64,000 bases of DNA from Primula veris (taxonomy: Eukaryota; Streptophyta; Magnoliopsida; Ericales; Primulaceae): positions 42,056,795 to 42,120,794 of the forward strand of contig OY821740.1 in the NCBI GenBank assembly GCA_963682055.1, in the 5' to 3' direction. Under the pieces are notes generated by a model. That model was given only the letters and a program-made list of their open reading frames with translations. It was not told the origin of the DNA and did not search any database. Shown here in pieces: positions 1 through 13,200 of the stretch (position 1 is its first letter; every line of letters begins with the position of its first letter). A program made the position numbers and the translations under genes.

Positions 1-1082
1 AACAGAGGAGGTATTTTAGTAAAACTGACCAAGTGAGAACGTAATGATCCTGTTCTAACTAAATTTATCAGAGTTTTCTTAATTTAATTATACGACAATA
101 ATATCTTCGGGAGGAGGGAGCTTAATTAGTATTTTTAGTCTTTAAAACTTATGTTTAACTAATGCTTTTGAAGTTAAAAATAAGATAAATTTTTAAAAAA
201 TCAAAATCAAAACAACCGAAATTTTATGTTTTCTTAAAATTTTGGCATTATTTGAAGAGTGATCCAAGAACGTGGAAAAGGGGTTAACTCATGTGAACTT
301 TCGAAAACAAATTTGTTTTTGTATATATATATATATATTCCCAGTTACCATCAGTGGCGATATATTTCTTCTTTTGCTTTTACATGTTATCATCTTCTTC
401 TATTTTTTTTTTATCTGTTGCCAAAATATGCATGTAGCTGGAAAAGTGAAAGCAGATGTAAAGCAACAAATGGCAACGGTGTAGAAACATACAACCACGT
501 GTTTTCAATAAATGCTCATATATGTTACTATATTTGTGCATTCACGTATGTATAATTGCCTTGCATTCTCTCCATGACCCACCTCTATCCTTTCTATGGT
601 TAAACATTTTTTATAAATCATCAGCAACTTTATCCCCTTTTTACTTCTAATCACATGTTTCTAATCTCTAAGACCAAGTAGTATTGTATATTGTCACCTT
701 GAAGTATTTCCTATGACCTAGTAATCACTAATTTTATTTTTTTTACAAATAACGGTTTTTTTTTTTACTTTGTTAAGACATTAATGGTTATGGTTTTTTT
801 GATGAGTTTTTTTTTACAATTTGTGACACGCATGCAATCACATTATTTTTCAGTGAATCTGCATATTAGTCTTTTTTGAAACAATCACCTAATTCACGCC
901 TAGCCTATAGCCTTTTTCAATTTTATTATTCTAGATCTCGCGGGGCTTTGTTCCATTGTTACTTTGTAATTAAATATGTAATATTAGCTTCGTTTCAATG
1001 AATAAGCCTAGTGTTCGATCGGTTTGGTATGCTAAAATTTCGATTATTAAATTTATCCAAACTCGACAAGATGGCGATGATC

Positions 1083-1670
1083 TTTTTATCCAAGAGCATT
1101 AGCACCGGTTAACTTACATTTTTTCTCATATTTAACTTAATTAACATCATTTTTATATTTTTAGGATAACAGTTTAACTTTATACATTTTTCAGCTTTCC
1201 TATCAAATTTATTATTATAACTAAATATTACTATATTTTAATATACTTCTATCAATTTTTTTCAACCCAAATTAATTTATTAGAACAATCACATTAAATA
1301 AGTTACAAGTTTTCTCGTATTTAAAGTAAAAAATACATTTTTACAACTTATAAGTAAACGTTTTGGTTTATACAGATTATCAGTTTTTTTTTAATCAATT
1401 TCTCTATCAAAATTATACAACTCATCTTTTTGTTATTTTGTTAATTTATATGTGAAAAGTACAAATAAATGAGAGAGAATAAAAGAAAAGTAAGAGAGAT
1501 AAATTATTATTTTAATTATAAATAACATCTTGATCTCTTGTATTTGAGTGATATTTGACTTCATGTAAATTTAAGTTAATGGATATAAAAACTAATACGT
1601 GTATAATTTTAAAACAATATCTCTCATATTTAAGGTAAATGAGTCATAAAGAAGAACTGATGCACGTAGA
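1083..1670. mobile_element. Possible degenerate TIR element
   Basis: The left edge, around gagcattagcaccggtt, and the reverse complement of the right edge, around 1620-1665, share the ordered pieces GTT..CTT..AT..TCAT..CTTAA. The interior is extremely AT-rich and non-coding. The resemblance is imperfect and I could not find a clear target-site duplication, so this is only a tentative MITE. Confidence 0.3.
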
Positions 1671-2489
1671 TGGTTGGTTCTTTATCCTCTTAAAATCCGA
1701 TTTGAACCGCCAATACTACTAGCGTGCGTTAATATAGGGGAAAAGAAGTTGATATATATAACAATTTCACAATTAATCATGAGCAAATTATTTCTTTATA
1801 TAAAGGAAAAATGAAAAAAAAAAAGGTGTTTTAAAATTTCAAAAAATATACGATAAAGTAATTCATCTCTCCAAATATTACTACAACCAGGGGAGGATGT
1901 TTTCAAAAAATATTTTTTTATAGTGTAAAATTATTATTTTTAACGAAAATAGCGATTTAGCTCTTATATATTAATTTTTTAAAATTCAGTAACTCAATAT
2001 AGTGATTCTAGTTCCGTCACTTCAAATACAGCTATATAATCTTGGATAGCGGATGAGAAAGGGAGATATTGTTATATTGGTCAATGTTGTGTTCACATGT
2101 TTAAATAACCATGTGCACCTATCTTCACTCTGTTCTAAGAAACCACCGACGACTTATTTTGTTGCACAATTTGGTGAAAAAAAACCATGGAAGTAACTTG
2201 ATACGTTCTATAAACTAATTGATCCTTACTAGAGGAGCTAGCTTGGAGGCTGGTGGGACTATGCATAGTCTCGTGTTTTTTAAAAACAAATTTTTACAAT
2301 ACAATTTTTTAAAACGAAATTAACGATTTAATCCTTTTATAATATTGATTTTTTTAAAATATTGACCCTTACTAATGATCTGCTGATAGGGAGTATTACC
2401 TAGGAGATTCCTATTCACGTAGTGTTAGAATTCAAAACCTTTTTTTTCAATAATCGTAAATGATGGATAATGTATATGGTTATTTTAGT

Positions 2490-2725
2490 ATGTCTTCCTC
2501 CTTAATTTATTTTACTCATCGTTACTATTTAATTGATGATGATAAAACTTAGTGCAATTTTGATTGTTTAATAAATTATATTAAAATTGTCAGAATAAAA
2601 AATTTAAAAAATTGATTATATAAATGTTAAATTTTATGATTAAATTAAAAAAAAAAATTAACAATTTTGATATAATTTATAACCCGATAAAATCTATATC
2701 TAATTTTTTAATTTATTATTGTCGC
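2490..2725. mobile_element. Decayed Stowaway-like MITE
   Basis: The copy contains the family hallmark gtgcaattttgattg followed by a form of caaaattgtcagaat, and then the mirror segment caattttgatataattta. This matches the better preserved copies at 5524-5764 and 33287-33502. The ends have drifted, so the boundaries are approximate. Confidence 0.45.
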
Positions 2726-3785
2726 ACTTATTGCACTTTGCACTGTCCCCCTTTTTTGTTAGTACTTCTTATAAATGCAGTAAGATAAATATTCATGTTT
2801 CCGAAAACAAAGTACATAAACAACAGCTAGCATTACTTCAGCTTGGCAACTGCCCCAGCCTGATTAGCCTGTCACGAAATTAATAGTGCCACATTAACCT
2901 ACCTCCTTTAATGGAATGCTTTTAGACTCACATGTTTATGTATCATTCATTCATTAATTATTAAAAAAAACATCCATATGCCATAGCATTGCGTAATCAT
3001 TCATCCTTTTGCTTAATTTATTTTTCTTAAAATATTCAAAAGATACCGAGGTAATGAAAATATAAATCTTACATACGTACAAATTTTCGTCACTTGTAAT
3101 GCCTTCATATTTATGAAATAAAGGAAAAAAACAGAACTACTTATGAAGGTTCCTTTTAATTTCATCATTATATAATAAACATGAAGACAATCACTACCAG
3201 GGCCCCAAACATGAGATTCAAAGAGCAAAAGAATGAAATCTAATTAGAAATATACTACTAATGAAAAGTACCATATATTACATATTAATTATATATATAG
3301 ACAGGTACTACCAGCGATAAAAAAATATTTAGCAAAAAGTAATCAATGACTGAATTACTCGAACAATCCCAAGTTCTTAAAAAAACTATATGGTCCCATG
3401 CATGGCCTCAATTTGAACACAGCTAGCATTCCTCAAGTTGTGAACAGTACAGGCCAGATGGGTTTTGTCACAAAAATTAACCGACATTTTTGCTCACTTT
3501 CAACATGCATGGTTAAATTTGTTCTGTTTCAGTTATAGACACAAACCACATATATTCTCAGTCGAAGAAAATATAGCTACAAAAAAAATGAATTGAAATG
3601 ACTAATTTACCACTAAACAACTAAAACTTTGGTCAATTCATAAGTTTTTTCTCCCAAAACAGGACCAGCAAGGCAGCAATGAATGACAAAAAATTCAATT
3701 AATACAATGGAGACCATATACAAATATGTTTAAAAAAACTATGGGGCTCATTTCCGTATCTACTATACTTTATTCTACAATTTAA

Positions 3786-5153
3786 TTAACAGTAGTCGCT
3801 ATAAACCGAAGAATAATTTACCCGTACTAAAGAACAAATATGCTTTCTAATAGCAGCATTAACATCTACCATGCTACTATTACCGCGCCTAATCGCGGAA
3901 ACTTTCGCTCCGGAGCTGATCCTACCGAGCGAAATCACATCAGGGACGGACTCTGTAAACACATTCACATTCGCACTCTTGAGTAGATGCTCGTTTCCCG
4001 CGAGCTGGTTAAAAATCACCAACTCACTCACCGGATTCTTCCTCTTACGCTGACTGACAGAGCGCACTATCTCTGTCAGCATGGCGTTCGCCAGCCTGCG
4101 AACGCCTCTAGCACCACCCATGACTATCATCGAGTTGACTCTTTTCTGACTCACCATTTCAATAACGTGGTGCTTCCCGTGTCTAGTACTTGTTACGGAG
4201 GAGTCTGTGCTCAGCTGCACAGACTCGCTGGGCCTAGGTCTGACTAGGCTAAGCGGGTCGCCCAGCAGCAAAACCTCTCCCACGTCAAGCAAAACCACGT
4301 GTTTGAAGTTTCTTCGAACCCGACCCAGTAGCATAGGGTAACAAGCCCACCGTCTCATGCCCATCGCCACGTGGTCTAGAAATCCAGATAAAGAATTCTC
4401 CGGGTCGAGCTCTTCCGCTAGGAAACTGACTATTGAACCATAACTCAGATGATTTGACTCAGCTAACCGATTCAACTCGTTTTCGGTTAAGTTGCCACCT
4501 GACATGTTCGGATCGGTAATATTCCCCGTTCTGCCCTTTTTCCCCCATATCGGCTCCTCCTCTTTTTTACCCAGTTTCACAAACTGAGTCGAATTTAGCC
4601 ACGGCTTTTTTTTAATTTCTTCGGAAATCACGTGCTCAAAATCATCACGACTATCAGGAAGGATGAGAACGAGGTCCGACTTTGAGCTAAAATTAGAAAA
4701 GCGGTACAATTGAAGGAAAAGACGGAGGTGTTGAGGAGAGAGAGACTCGGAGAGGTGTCCGACCACCAGGTCATGCATTCCTTTACTCCCCCTCAGGTGT
4801 AACACCCCCAATTTCTGAAGGGCGAACGAAGAGGAGGAGGGTGTTTTGGTAATTTCAAATGAGTGGGATGATAAGAGGTGTCTACGTGGGGTGAGGTGAT
4901 TGGAGGGGGAGGGGCCGAGAGCGAAGAGGAGGAGAGAGAGAAGGAAGAGGAGTAAACAAACGGAGAGAGCGGATTGGGTTTTGGTTAAAAGAGGGGTTTG
5001 GTTGGATGCGATGCGGCGTAGAGGAGTTACGGTGGACTTAAACGGAGATGATGACGTGGCGGTAGTGAGAGGGAGGTGGTCTTCTGGGAAGAAGACTAAG
5101 AGGAAACCCATTCCCCAGTTCTCGCTTTTTCCCTTATTTGATATTATTCCCAT
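3786..5153 (-). CDS. Plant-specific single-pass membrane protein, DUF7780-like
   Basis: A single uninterrupted frame of 455 codons. A hydrophobic segment at about residues 62-79 follows a basic stretch, which suggests a type II or signal-anchor membrane protein with its bulk in the secretory lumen. The C-terminal two thirds is well conserved in character: a segment with GFLDHVAMGMRRWACYP, then HVVLLDVGEVLLLGDPL, which looks like the nucleotide-sugar region of a glycosyltransferase fold, then a glycine-rich GGARGVRRLA. Several N-linked sites (NFS, NLT, NSS) fit a lumenal domain. I believe it belongs to the uncharacterised plant family DUF7780, sometimes annotated as transferring glycosyl groups, but I recall that only weakly and no activity is shown. 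A second in-frame Met at 5111 begins MGFLLVFFPED and may be the real start. A CT/GA microsatellite abuts the start codon. The frame is certainly real; the function is unknown. Confidence 0.85.
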   Translation of the reverse strand: MGIISNKGKSENWGMGFLLVFFPEDHLPLTTATSSSPFKSTVTPLRRIASNQTPLLTKTQSALSVCLLLFLLSLLLFALGPSPSNHLTPRRHLLSSHSFEITKTPSSSSFALQKLGVLHLRGSKGMHDLVVGHLSESLSPQHLRLFLQLYRFSNFSSKSDLVLILPDSRDDFEHVISEEIKKKPWLNSTQFVKLGKKEEEPIWGKKGRTGNITDPNMSGGNLTENELNRLAESNHLSYGSIVSFLAEELDPENSLSGFLDHVAMGMRRWACYPMLLGRVRRNFKHVVLLDVGEVLLLGDPLSLVRPRPSESVQLSTDSSVTSTRHGKHHVIEMVSQKRVNSMIVMGGARGVRRLANAMLTEIVRSVSQRKRKNPVSELVIFNQLAGNEHLLKSANVNVFTESVPDVISLGRISSGAKVSAIRRGNSSMVDVNAAIRKHICSLVRVNYSSVYSDYC

Positions 5154-5181
5154 CTCTCTCTCTCTACTCTCTCTCTCTTAT
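5151..5181. repeat. CT/GA microsatellite at a start codon
   Basis: An interrupted (CT)n tract, read as (GA)n on the coding strand, sits immediately upstream of the start of the minus-strand membrane protein gene. It is probably in its 5' UTR or core promoter. GA/CT tracts in this position are common in plant genes. Confidence 0.8.
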
Positions 5182-5269
5182 GGGGGTGTTCTGCTTTAAG
5201 TGTGCTCTGTTTTAACTTTTAAGTGTCTTCTCAGTTCTCACACATGATAGAGTATTAAAGGATTATGTT

Positions 5270-5494
5270 GTTGCTCTAATTATTTATGGATAATTTTTAT
5301 AGTTAAATATTTCGTTTTTTTTTTTTCAAAATTATTGAAATATAAATTTTAAAATTTTGTTCATACAATTTAGCATTTGAACTAAGTGGTTAAATTTTAA
5401 AAAATTCGATTTCTACAACTTATATATATGAGTTATTTGTCGGTCAAAATTACACATGGTTTCGTATAGCCACACCAATTTGGAACGGAGGGAT
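5270..5494. mobile_element. Stowaway-like MITE copy
   Basis: The right half is clear: tatgagttatttgtcggtc, then aaaattacacatggtttcgt and a terminus ending ggaacggagg. The left half has drifted. The same interior, including tttagcatttgaacta and ttaaaaaattcgatttc, recurs in the copy at 18268-18510. Confidence 0.55.
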
Positions 5495-5523
5495 TACCAC
5501 TTTAAAAGTTCGTTTTATAAATT

Positions 5524-5764
5524 TATTAATTACTTCGTTCCCAATTAATTATACACTACGAAACTACGTGTAATTTTGATCGATTAATAACTTGTATCAA
5601 AATTGTCGGAATATTTTTTTTTAAAAATTAATCATATAGTTCAAACATTAAATTATATGATTTACTTTTTAAAATTTTTATTTCAACAATTTTGATATAT
5701 TTTATAAATCGATCAAAATTGTATTTAATTTTGTAAATAACAATTAAATGAGAAGGAGGAGTAT
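5524..5764. mobile_element. Stowaway-like MITE copy
   Basis: An inverted-repeat element. The left arm runs from acttcgttcccaattaatta through gtgtaattttgatcgatt. The right arm mirrors it: aatcgatcaaaattgtattt and an end in gaaggagg. The arms are about 60 bp and the centre is AT-rich. This is the typical plant CTCCCTCCGT-type family. Confidence 0.6.
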
Positions 5765-7573
5765 CATTTAGTGATCTCCTAATTGTAATATCAATGAATA
5801 TTTTGTTTATAAGTTATCCTGATAGGATCATTGCGGAACCCAATGAAGGCCGTGCATATAGTTATTAGATTGGAAACGGAAACGGAAATAGAAATGGGAA
5901 ACGAGAAACGGGAAAAAAATGAAAAAATTCTAAATTTTTTACGTGAAATAATATGACGGGGAAACAAGTTCACATGTAATTATGGCCCATTGTTTAGCCG
6001 CAAGCGATTGGAACAGACGAACGGTACAATAATAAAAACACTCGTCTTTGAAGCTATTTTTAATGAATTATTATTATTCAAGAAAAAAATCAACTAATTC
6101 AATAAAATTTCAAAACATGCTTTTGATTAAAAAAAAATGTAAATAGTTTAAAAATGGTTTTAAATTCCCTACAGGTATAGTTTAAGAATATATCTAATGA
6201 GTTCGTCGACTTTAGAAGTCGTTTGTGGTTGTGGTCCTTGTAGAGAAGAAACTGTACGATGACTTAGTGATGTAAATTGAATGTACTATGTAGAGAAAAT
6301 TTAGGCATAAATCGGTACTTTGCTGTAGTGTACTATCGTTGCTACTATATTAGATTTGAACACAAAAGATTAATTTCATTAAAATTTCAAAAGTCGTGAC
6401 TGGTTAATTAGTATGTAAAATGAGTTGAAGACGTTACATAAGGATCAAAGTGATGGGATTTCTAATTATTGGTTAATTAGTACAGGTCAACTACGTGTGC
6501 AATATTCAGACGGAGTAATAATTTTTTGGAGTGTGAATGATTATCAAAATGATGGTCCATCATTCTGGACCGGATTTTGTTCAACTAGTTGAAATGACGT
6601 GACCAGATCTGATTCTAGAAAGATACAATATTTTCTAAATGGTTTCAAACTACACGAGAAAGTGAAGAAATGAATAAATTAGTCTCGTAGAATTATCAAT
6701 TATATGTATATTAGTCCTCTACTTCTCTTAATTCGAAGAAACGGTTAAAATTTAAAAATATTCATCTCCAACATATCATATTCATACATGATTTAGTATA
6801 TTAATGAGAATGACGGAATTCCTATGATCAGATCAACCCCGAGCCTGAAGCGTCTATTAATGTTTGCTATTTAATGTTTATCCCATCGAGGTGATTATTA
6901 AATGCAAACTTCTTGGTTCATAGAACAGTCGGATTTGTTTGTTATTTTGTTAACACATTTTCCATCAATAATCTGCATAATGGAAACCTCCCTAGTTTGC
7001 ATAAACATCTACTATAGTTAATAGATTGGTACATCTGATAATCAATCAGGATACTCGTTTTCTTTATAAAACTTGCGTTTTTCATTTTTCGCTTTACGCT
7101 TCTCTTTATTTTTTGTTCACGTTCCTATTTAGTTTCCCGTTTCTGTTTCCTCCGCTGTTAACTATTGATGAAACCACAAGCTCAACAGTTAATCCAATAT
7201 TGAACTCACTGACATTGAATAAACTTTACATAGATCAACCATGCATATTGAAAGTAACTAACACTGTAACACATATTTTTTCATATACAACACGCACTCC
7301 CTCTCGGCCTATCGTACTAATTGTGAGAGAGATATAGTATGTATAAATGTAATGGACTAATGGGTGAAAAGCTTAAAATACCCCTATTTCCTTACAATAG
7401 CAAGGGAATGTGACAAATTAAGAGTAATGTGAGGGAGTTGTGAATCTAGAATTATTAGATACGTTAGTTGACAATATCTTTTCAATAATTAAATGTCGAA
7501 CATCAACTTGTGAATAACAGTATTAATTTTCTAATTTTGCCGGAACATCTTCATAAATGTTACACGCAGGATG

Positions 7574-7758
7574 CAGAGGCGAAGTCAGGATGTGTAAATG
7601 GGGGGTGTCAAAATATATGTACAAGTAACATATTTTTATGGGGGTGCCAAATCTACACCTAAAAAGAAATTGTACTAAAAAAAAATTGCGTCACTTGAGA
7701 TTTCTAAAATTATGGAGGGTGCCGTGGCACCCGATCGTCCCCACTTAGCTTCCTCCTG
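7574..7758 (+). mobile_element. hAT-type MITE, copy 1
   Basis: 185 bp, nearly identical to the copy at 29656-29841 in the same orientation. It begins cagaggcgaagtc and ends cttcctcctg, degenerate versions of the hAT terminal repeat CAGGGGCGAAGC. The characteristic interior includes gggggtgtcaaaatatatgt and gtgccgtggcacccgatcg. The 8-bp flanks do not match, so this copy is older or rearranged. Confidence 0.7.
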
Positions 7759-10182
7759 CTTACGGGTAGTAAAAACACATCATAATTAATACCAAAAAAA
7801 CCTAAAAAGTACTATACCAAGGGACTTGTTAATGTTTGTCACGTTCATAGTTAATCTGTTATAGATGGAAACGGGCCAACTAATAGGGCAATGAATCCCA
7901 AAATTTCATATTAAGAAGTTTTGATTTATCTGATAAAACTGTATTCAGAAAACAAATGAATTATGTGCATTGATGTTGCTTAATTTTACGGTAAACGAAC
8001 TGGGCCAAATTGTTGTACGCTATTCAACAATATACTAGTTAAACAGGTTCATATACCGTACATATGTTCCATCCAGGCGTTATGTACTAGAAGACGCGAG
8101 CTTAATCTCATATCAAAGCGTTAAATACTAGAAGGCACGAGCTTAATCCAGAACAAAATGATATTTTTACAATGTTGCTACTTATATAGCTGATGACCAA
8201 AGTATGGCTACACGAATCAAGTCGTTTAACAACAAAAAAACTTTAGGACTTGAATTTTGCTACAGCAACAAAACATAACAATTAAAACTTAACAGCAGCA
8301 GCGAAAGGTATAGCTATTTAGGGAAATAATGCAAATTACGAAGCAATAACAATTTTGAACATTAATTAATATCCGTTGCTAAAATGAGTGAACTATATAT
8401 TTTTTGAAATCACCCACATAAAAATGATAGCAACATTCTATCAGTTTTTCACAATTCGTCCTCCGGTCATCCCACTTCGTCTCCGGACTAATGTTTTTTC
8501 TGCGTAGAGTTTCTACTTTTGTACTTTGTATCAGTTTATTTATCCTTTCTACAACTTTTTCCACATACGTTTTTTTTGGGTCAAGATATATCGAGGAAAA
8601 CGGATAAACAAACTTAAATACAAATCCGAGATATCAAAGGACTTTTCCACATATGTTGAGTGGCTCGTTGATGGGAGATCATCTTTCAATAATATTTTTG
8701 TTCATAGGTCACTATTCTCATAAGATTTTTAACTATATCTCACCTTATAAGTGGTAAAAAAAATATATTATTTTCGTAATATTTTGATATTTTTTTTACT
8801 TGATAATTCAAATAAACACTAAAAAAACAAAAAAAAAAAACCTACAAAAAAGCTTTTTAAGTTATTTTTTTTATACTTTGATATATTTCTCGTGTAGATT
8901 ATAATATATTTTTTGAAGTTCAAAAACAATTGTTAACCGCTTTTTTTCATTTTAATATCTTTTCTGTATATATTATAAGTTTTTTTTAACTTTAAAAATA
9001 GTTTTTAATTTTTTTTTTATTGGATCGAACAATTAGAACTTAATTTTTTCTAACAGAACCATCATTATACAAGGTAAACTATCACTAATATTCTCTATGT
9101 TGAGGTACTGATGGGTTCACTGTTATAAATGTATTGGGCCAATATTGGATCAACAAATAAATCAAGATCAACAAATGGGCCCAAGATCTTCACACCGATT
9201 GCGGAGTGGAGACAAATACTGAATTACTGATATTTTATATTTTGAGCTTCCACGTGGCAACTAGCACACTTGATACAGTTTCAAAAGCGATGTAAAATGA
9301 CATAATTACCCCGCCAATATCCTAGCCGTTGGAACCTTTATCCCCATCCTTCTCCATTTAAACTGCAAATAACCCCATGACCTATATATGTTTTACAAAT
9401 AACCACATTTACTCTGAAAACTTATAGTTTTAACCCATAATATGCATACATTTTGCAATTAACCATCAAACCATTTTTCAAGAGGGCATAACCTTATCTA
9501 TGTTTTTCCGTGTTGGATAGTTGTTTATTCAGTATATTTATTTCTCAATAAATATGCACGTACAAGAATAGTTAGTAAACAAAAAATCATACATACCATA
9601 AAGTTCTAATCAAAACATAAATGTGGTATCTTCTTACAACTTTTCCATGTGTGCCGTATTTTTTTCTTGTTTGTTATAAATTACAGCAAAATATAATATA
9701 TAAGCTAAATTTCTGTAATGGAGAAACCACACATACTCAGAGCCAGCGCAAAATAAATATTTTGATGGCTGAGTAAAATAAAAAATTATAGTATTGTTTA
9801 TTCAAATAAGAACTAAAAAAACATAGTATGAATTATTATTGTTGTGGAAATTCTTTGCCCTTGAATGCTATGCACAATCCAATTAGACTATTGACACATC
9901 CTCTAAACCGGCCTGCACATACTTAGGGTCTTTTAAATTAGTTATTAGGTTTTTGTTTTCCCAAAACATAAACAGCTTGAGGGTATTAATTGTAAGTATC
10001 CACACTTCATGGAATTATTTCCAAATAGCTATAAATTTGGTGGTTAAATGCAGTTTCCCATTAACCCACCACAATAAAGGACTTTTAAGTAACTTCTTAA
10101 TAGTAAACATTTCTCTCTTTCCTCTTTCAGTGACAAAATCAATCAAACTCCTCCCTCTTCACTCTTCACTCACTCTCTCACT

Positions 10183-10212
10183 GTATCTATCTATCTATCT
10201 ATATATATATAT
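10183..10212. repeat. (TATC)n-(TA)n microsatellite upstream of the AP2 gene
   Basis: A compound tetranucleotide and dinucleotide repeat ends about 30 bp before the AP2 start codon. A CT-rich stretch (10147-10180) precedes it. The TA run could contribute to a TATA element, but it lies very close to the ATG, so it may instead be in the 5' UTR. Confidence 0.85.
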
Positions 10213-10241
10213 ATCTATATATACGTATATACTAGTTAGTT

Positions 10242-13200
10242 ATGGAATCAACATCGTCGGAGGGGGCTATGAAGGCGGAAACAATCGGAGGAGAAGCGGT
10301 GAAGATGGTGGGGAACGATGAGGTGTACAGAGGAGTGAAGACGAAGAGAGCGGTGAAGAAGGAGAGGTTGGGGTGTACGGCGAAAGAGAGGATCAGTAAG
10401 ATGCCACCTTGCGCCGCTGGTAAACGCAGCTCCATCTATCGTGGCGTCACTAGGTATGTATTTATCCCTTTCCACTTCTCCCTCTCTCTCCCTCTCTATA
10501 GATATACTAGTAATCGTAGCTCACTCAGTGCCAATTGCGTGTGCCACATGTTGTGACATATAGTATATGTGTGTGTGCTGGTAAATGTGGCATAAGCGTT
10601 CCGTGTGCACCCCGTTGTTGCAGATATATGATCTATAACAAATAAAGTTAATACTTATGAAGAAGTCACTATAATTATTGGATGAATGATGAATCTAATA
10701 AATTAGCAATCTTATATAAAGAAATATAGAATGTTTTAATGTTATTGAGATATACGGATATGGTAGTAGCGGTGATCTTATGGGGAACGCAAAGAAATAT
10801 ACTTAGAAGAGGATGTGCGGTTTTTGTTTATGAGAGATAATGAGAATGAGAGAGAAAATCAGTTTTTTTTTTCCTTTATAGTTATTGAATGCAATTAGGA
10901 TATATGAGTGATTATGAAAAAAGTTAACTGTATTGGAGGAAAATTTGGGACAATCTTTCGCAGCCTCACCAATTTTTGGGTTGGCTTATTATGATATATA
11001 TACAATTGTATCCAACGAAGGAACTAGTGGAGACAGTTTTCTATGTACTTTGATTAAGAAGCTTAAAGAAAATTGGCATTTCAGACTTGTCATATTATGA
11101 AAAAATAATCATGTAAAAAATTAACGACTCCCATTTGATTCTCGGCTCCGTTTGAATAGGGGGGAATTTCATTTAGGTGTGCGATGTAACAACTTATTTA
11201 GCAGAAATATACGCTCATAATTCTTTTCTCCAACCAGGTCAAATACTATCCGACTTACTATTTTCAAATGCTATTGAAGCATTTTGGGTCGAGGATTATA
11301 TTTGACGTTATATGTTACTAGTTGAATATAGTGTAAATAAGGAAAATGTTGTCCGAAAAATGACTTAGAACTATTCTTTGGTCAGAAAAGAAATTGAGAG
11401 TGGTTTGACTAAGGTAGAAATATTAAGGACATGCGTCTCCACTAAATAAGTTTCCCAACAAATTTTACCCAGAGCTAAAAGTTCCCTTTGAGTAATTCTT
11501 GATGATTAAGTGTTTGTTTAGTTCTATGCGAGTGAGTTACTATTTGTTTTGGTAGATGGTTAAAAAGCGGCGGAGCCAGGATCTTCCCGTGGGGGATTGA
11601 AATTCGTAATTGTAAATTTTAGTATTCATGAGCTTGATTGCTACAATTGGAGATATTGGCTAAAATGGAAGTGGGAACCCAATTTTTTCTTCACCAGCTG
11701 TGGAGTCTGTGATCCCTTTGTGTTGACAACTAGCTTCTTCACTACGGTCAATTGTTTCCTGGTCTGTATCGTACCCAATTCTTAAACTAATGATTACTGA
11801 TTGCCCGAACACTAGTTTTTGTCTAGATATCTAAAGTCGGTGACGACCATAAGCCATGGGGACGTATTTTTGTGCCAATTTGAATTACAGTGACAAGAAT
11901 ATTCATATGAGTGATGAAAAAAATGATACTTTTTAGCGGGGAATTATTGAGGAAGTTTTGTTCTGAAGAGATTCTTTGTCCTTTTTCTTCTTTATGTAAT
12001 GATATGTAAGAGATCGACTAGAAGGCGTGTGAGTTCACATACAAGATATATGTCGTGTTCTTTTCAGAGAGGTCGTGAAAGAGCACTTCATTGCTACACT
12101 AAACCAAACTTTATGATACTAGTAACTGTTAGTTAACGGTAGTCTACTCTCATTTTTATCTTTGCGACCACACCCTTAGGTGCTTAAATGCTTCTAAGGG
12201 GAAACATTGTAATCAGTTTCTGTTTAATTGGTTTAAATGTTGTTAGTATGGTTAGAGCAAACAACTAGAAGTTCTTAAAGAAAAGCATAATTATGGAATT
12301 ATAAATTTGCTGCTGGAGTTCTGTCCTGGTTGTATGTTCGAGTATCTAAAATTAATAAAACTGTTGATTTGTATAGCACTTCATCAATAACAAACTTGTT
12401 ATTACCTTAGTGTAATCAGTAAATGCATACTTACAAGACCAGGCCCAGAACAAGAAAGACTTGTTAGAGGAATTCCTTTTTTTAGTTCTTGTATTGCTGA
12501 AAATATTATAAATCCGATTAGGAAACCAACAAGACCCGAGAAGACGCACATCCCAGTCAACGAAGGAAAAAGGGAAAAGAATGATTTTATCCCGCGCCAA
12601 TTTATTCACATAGAAAAGAAAACACTCGTCCATGAAAGAGTCTTAAGGGTTTAAACTTTAAAACTTTTCTCAGGTGTACTAACTAGGTGTTCTTGCAATA
12701 CATAGTGGTTGGAACCCTTGGAAGTTAAGTGCAATTTATGCATACACAGGATCCTTTTCGCAATTCTCAGAATTTTTAACTATGTATCCCGTTAAAGATT
12801 TGAGGGCCGAGACAAAAGGCTTGAGTGATTTTTAACTAGCCATAGTTGCAAGCCGTTTTCCAAGTTTTATGTAGTAATTCAATCTTATAATATAACTCTC
12901 GCTTCCATTTTTTCATCTTTTAATATATTTTGAAATCGAGTCTATTAAGCCATTGGAGATGATTTTTAAAATCCAGGTATGTCATTTACATGGAAAACAT
13001 TACCTTGGTATTCATCTCAGGGTCCGACTTGATAGTAACTTTAAAACACTTCTGTCTAAGCACAATACTAGGGATTTCCTTCAATGAAAGTTAAATTAAT
13101 CTTTCCAAGATCTGGTGTCTGGATCCGAAATATCAATCATGTTACCATTGTACTTCTTTCTAAATCCCTGACATTATCTCTCTATTGATTAAATAGGCAT

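Larger units (their letters stand above)
1..3785. other. Gene-free AT-rich stretch
   Basis: No reading frame here looks like protein and none has splice signals around it. The stretch holds a (TA)n tract at 322-338, a probable degenerate TIR element at about 1083-1670, and a decayed Stowaway-like copy at about 2490-2725. The last few hundred bases must contain the 3' UTR of the minus-strand gene that starts at 5153. Long A and T homopolymers are common. I see nothing else. Confidence 0.6.
5182..10241. other. Intergenic region between membrane protein and AP2 genes
   Basis: This region carries the divergent promoters of the flanking genes. It contains two Stowaway-like copies (about 5270-5494 and 5524-5764), a hAT MITE (7574-7758), and A/G-rich segments at 5870-5915 and 7120-7155 that resemble each other in inverted orientation. 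Frames near 7026-7337, 8379-8723 and 9953-10241 have no protein-like composition and no splice context. No gene seen. Confidence 0.6.

Noticed and set aside
3013..3228. 71-codon antisense frame near the left end
   Set aside because: Composition typical of AT-rich non-coding DNA, no neighbours in frame, no family resemblance.
4900..5199. 99-codon frame opposite the membrane protein gene
   Set aside because: Basic, low-complexity translation of the reverse strand of a coding exon; shadow frame.
12352..12633. 93-codon antisense frame within the large AP2 intron
   Set aside because: No conserved motif, no splice or promoter context; chance frame in AT-rich intron.
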